DNA of 64,000 nucleotides, from assembly GCF_000001735.4 (NCBI RefSeq), contig NC_003071.7:18203443-18267442 (forward strand). The letters run 5' to 3'. The notes under the pieces are model-generated. The model did no database searches. It was not told where the DNA came from and saw nothing but the letters and a program-made list of their open reading frames with translations. The translations under genes and the position numbers were made by a program. This DNA is from Arabidopsis thaliana (taxonomy: Eukaryota; Streptophyta; Magnoliopsida; Brassicales; Brassicaceae). Positions 62,123 through 64,000 of the stretch are shown one piece after another (the first letter of the stretch is position 1; each line of letters starts with the position of its first letter).

Positions 62123-63414
62123 CTAAAGAATAAGCCCAAGTTCTGATGGCTTCAATGCATTTCTCAAACGGTAATTGTAGAGATAGTAGTGCGACTGTCG
62201 ACATAGTGGATAAAACCTCAACTCTTTCAAGAAACTCTCATTCTGCATCACATCCGAGGCATAAAACACATCGAAACCTTTTTGCTTAGAGACTATTAGG
62301 GCATCATTCACCAGCTGGGATAACGAGGTCAGTGTCGCTACATTGCAGCAAGCATAAGCACATTCCAGGGTCGTGTATTTCCGGTTACCGGGGATAGTTA
62401 TAGAGGAATTGCAGAAGCTGCAGAAGTCAGTGACATCATGAGTTTCAGGGCTTACTACTACGTAACTGTAGACAATATTTTCCCTTGGGAGAAGCCAGTG
62501 CTTGACATCGTTGTCATCAAAGTCAGTCGCAACTGCAAACTGGCTAAGGTAGTTCCTGAGCAACGCTGTAACAGCAGGGACATCACGTCGCTCCATTTCC
62601 CTAAATCCAGGAGTGATCGGTGCATCTGGTAACTTGTAGAGTTTGACGGTCCTGCTCATTGTCATTCTGTCACGAAGCCTTGTTAACCCAACATCGATTA
62701 GCTTCTTCGGGTTCAACATTCTGACCCAGTCTCGACTGGTGGTAACTGGTCTAGAAAGTATATGACTTGAGGTATAAGCCGCTTGCCATATATTCTGCAA
62801 CTTAACCCTTCTAGTCAACTCCTTGATCATGAGAGGAGCAAGTCCCTTAGACCTGAGCTTCTTGTGAACACACAAGGAATTGACCTTCGCCATTTTAACA
62901 ACCTCATCACGCACCCTGATTCTTGTTGGCCTGCCACAGATGAAAGCAATGAGTTTCTTGGAGGTCTTGACGCGGACTCCAATATGCCAGCTCTGGTAAT
63001 AACCAGGTGGACACAGTGCCCACCTTAGATACTCTTTGGAGTACTCATACTTGATCTGTTGTCATCAGGACTGTTTTCCTTGAGAAAGTTGTACATCTCT
63101 AAACACATATCGTCAGAGTTCATATCGCATATGGTCCATTCGAATTGACCAAGAAGGTTGTACGGCTCTTGCTTGACCTCAGACACCAAAGTTGCGGGCT
63201 CAATTGGGCCTTCAGGCAAACTCGTGTCCTGGATATCTTTAAACTGCTCAACAGGTTGAGTCTCCCAGAACTTATGGGTCTTTGAATACTGGCACTGCAG
63301 TAACCTTCCAACTATGGTTCCACCTGAAGTATCATCCTTGGCTAATTGAATTTGTGAGCTCTTGGCAACAGTAACTAGTGCATCCTCCACTGGCTTCAGT
63401 TTTGGATCTGACAT
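62123..63414 (-). pseudogene. NMT2: N-myristoyltransferase 2, frameshifted and decayed
   Basis: The coding region begins at the ATG 63412-63414 (MSDPKLKPVEDALV) and reads to about 63055. The homology then continues one frame over (YSKEYLRWALCPPGYYQSWHIGV...) to the stop at 62123, so a frameshift lies near 63049-63055. Together about 430 residues are covered, the usual NMT length. NMT transfers myristate from myristoyl-CoA to N-terminal Gly. Two family signatures are altered: EINFLCVHKK reads KVNSLCVHKK, and the C-terminal KFGxGDG reads RFYPLCR. The tail ELGLIL is kept. Either would weaken activity, so this is probably a transcribed pseudogene (At2g44170); NMT1 on chromosome 5 would be the working copy. 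A leader intron acceptor lies at about 63427. Confidence 0.85.
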
Positions 63415-63631
63415 TGTTGATCGTCTGCACAAAAAAATTGATTGCTCAATCATGAATACACAGCAAGCAACAGCCATGAAACAAAACTGAAAACGAATAA
63501 GAAAGCCGAGCTAGCTTACAGTATGAAGCATTATCAAGATTTTTAACCCTAGACATAGCGATCCCAAAATTTCTAGCAACAACACACAAATACTTTCCGA
63601 TTTTGTAGCAAAATCGCTATGAAGAATCCGA

Positions 63632-63960
63632 TACAAGGTCATGAATCGAAACAAAAACCCAAGAAAACTGAGCGACACTATAGTATCAACAATGGCGAAG
63701 TACTAACCAAAAGCTTCGGGTTGAAGTGCGACAGCAAGAATCGGAAGAAGATCGCCGGAAAATAGTTGAGCTACGATCGGAAAAAACGAATCGGGACAAA
63801 AATCGCAAACAAAGTTTCGCCAAGTCAATACAAAGCCATTAATCGAAACAAATACCAAGAAAACTAAGCGATAGTATCAACAATCACGAATTACTTACCA
63901 AAAGCTCCGGGTTGAAGAATCGGAAGAAGATCGCCGGAAAATAGCTGAGCTACGATCGGA
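63632..63960 (-). repeat. Tandem duplication of the NMT2 leader exon
   Basis: Two direct copies, about 63632-63780 and 63828-63960, offset by about 180-197 bp. Each contains TCGGAAGAAGATCGCCGGAA, a Ser-type TGAGCTACGATCGGA end and, read on the minus strand, a splice donor after CTTTTG. The distal copy has the better donor (gtaagtaa); the proximal one reads gttagtac. They look like duplicated 5' UTR exons with promoter-proximal DNA. Confidence 0.75.
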
Positions 63961-64000
63961 GAAAAGTGAGAGAAAACATAAATTCGAAATTTCTGGAGAC

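Overview
This is nuclear DNA of a flowering plant, and the gene order identifies it as Arabidopsis thaliana chromosome 2 (long arm, about At2g43960 to At2g44170) or a very close relative. Signs of this are short GT-AG introns (about 70-500 bp), AT-rich spacers, site II (TGGGCY) and telo-box promoters, and plant-specific families such as MLO, ARGOS-like, KMD F-box/kelch and LEA_2. Locus names are recalled from memory, not searched. Exons were rebuilt by hand from splice signals and reading frame. Most rebuilt protein lengths agree with the lengths I remember, except MLO15 (497 built, 496 remembered) and DAPB1 (341 built, about 347 remembered).

Layout. 0-8.2 kb, minus strand: a double-surp protein, the La-related protein LARP6b and the inositol phosphate kinase ITPK4. 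8.5-13.8 kb, plus strand: a Ser-rich unknown protein, a LEA_2 membrane protein and a small basic unknown protein. 14.3-26.9 kb: an organellar mTERF, an F-box/kelch gene, the divergent pair DAPB1 (lysine synthesis) and COS1 (riboflavin synthesis), LEA26, and a nuclear gene for the C-terminal half of mitochondrial ribosomal protein L2. 27-30 kb: a 5'-truncated eIF2B-delta-like gene lying between two copies of the same flanking DNA. 30-34 kb: a gene-free AT-rich stretch ahead of the growth regulator ARL. 35-47 kb: an ankyrin-type protein, GDI1, MLO15 and RPL7C. 47.4-50.3 kb: a spacer with clustered TTCTAGAA sites ahead of KMD3. 51.6-64 kb: ATG4a, the SET-domain protein ASHH3, MTHFR2 and a decayed N-myristoyltransferase, NMT2.

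There is no operon logic and no dedicated multi-gene system. These are housekeeping and regulatory genes kept in collinear order. From memory, many have paralogues in the same order on chromosome 3 (about At3g59880-At3g59970), so the window is one arm of a whole-genome-duplication block. I saw no tRNA or rRNA gene, CRISPR array or recognisable autonomous transposon. The most informative signals are a tandem duplication that truncated the eIF2B-like gene, the transferred half of mitochondrial rpl2, an overlapping upstream ORF with a likely internal start in ARL, an exitron-like segment in ASHH3, and the decay and leader duplication of NMT2.
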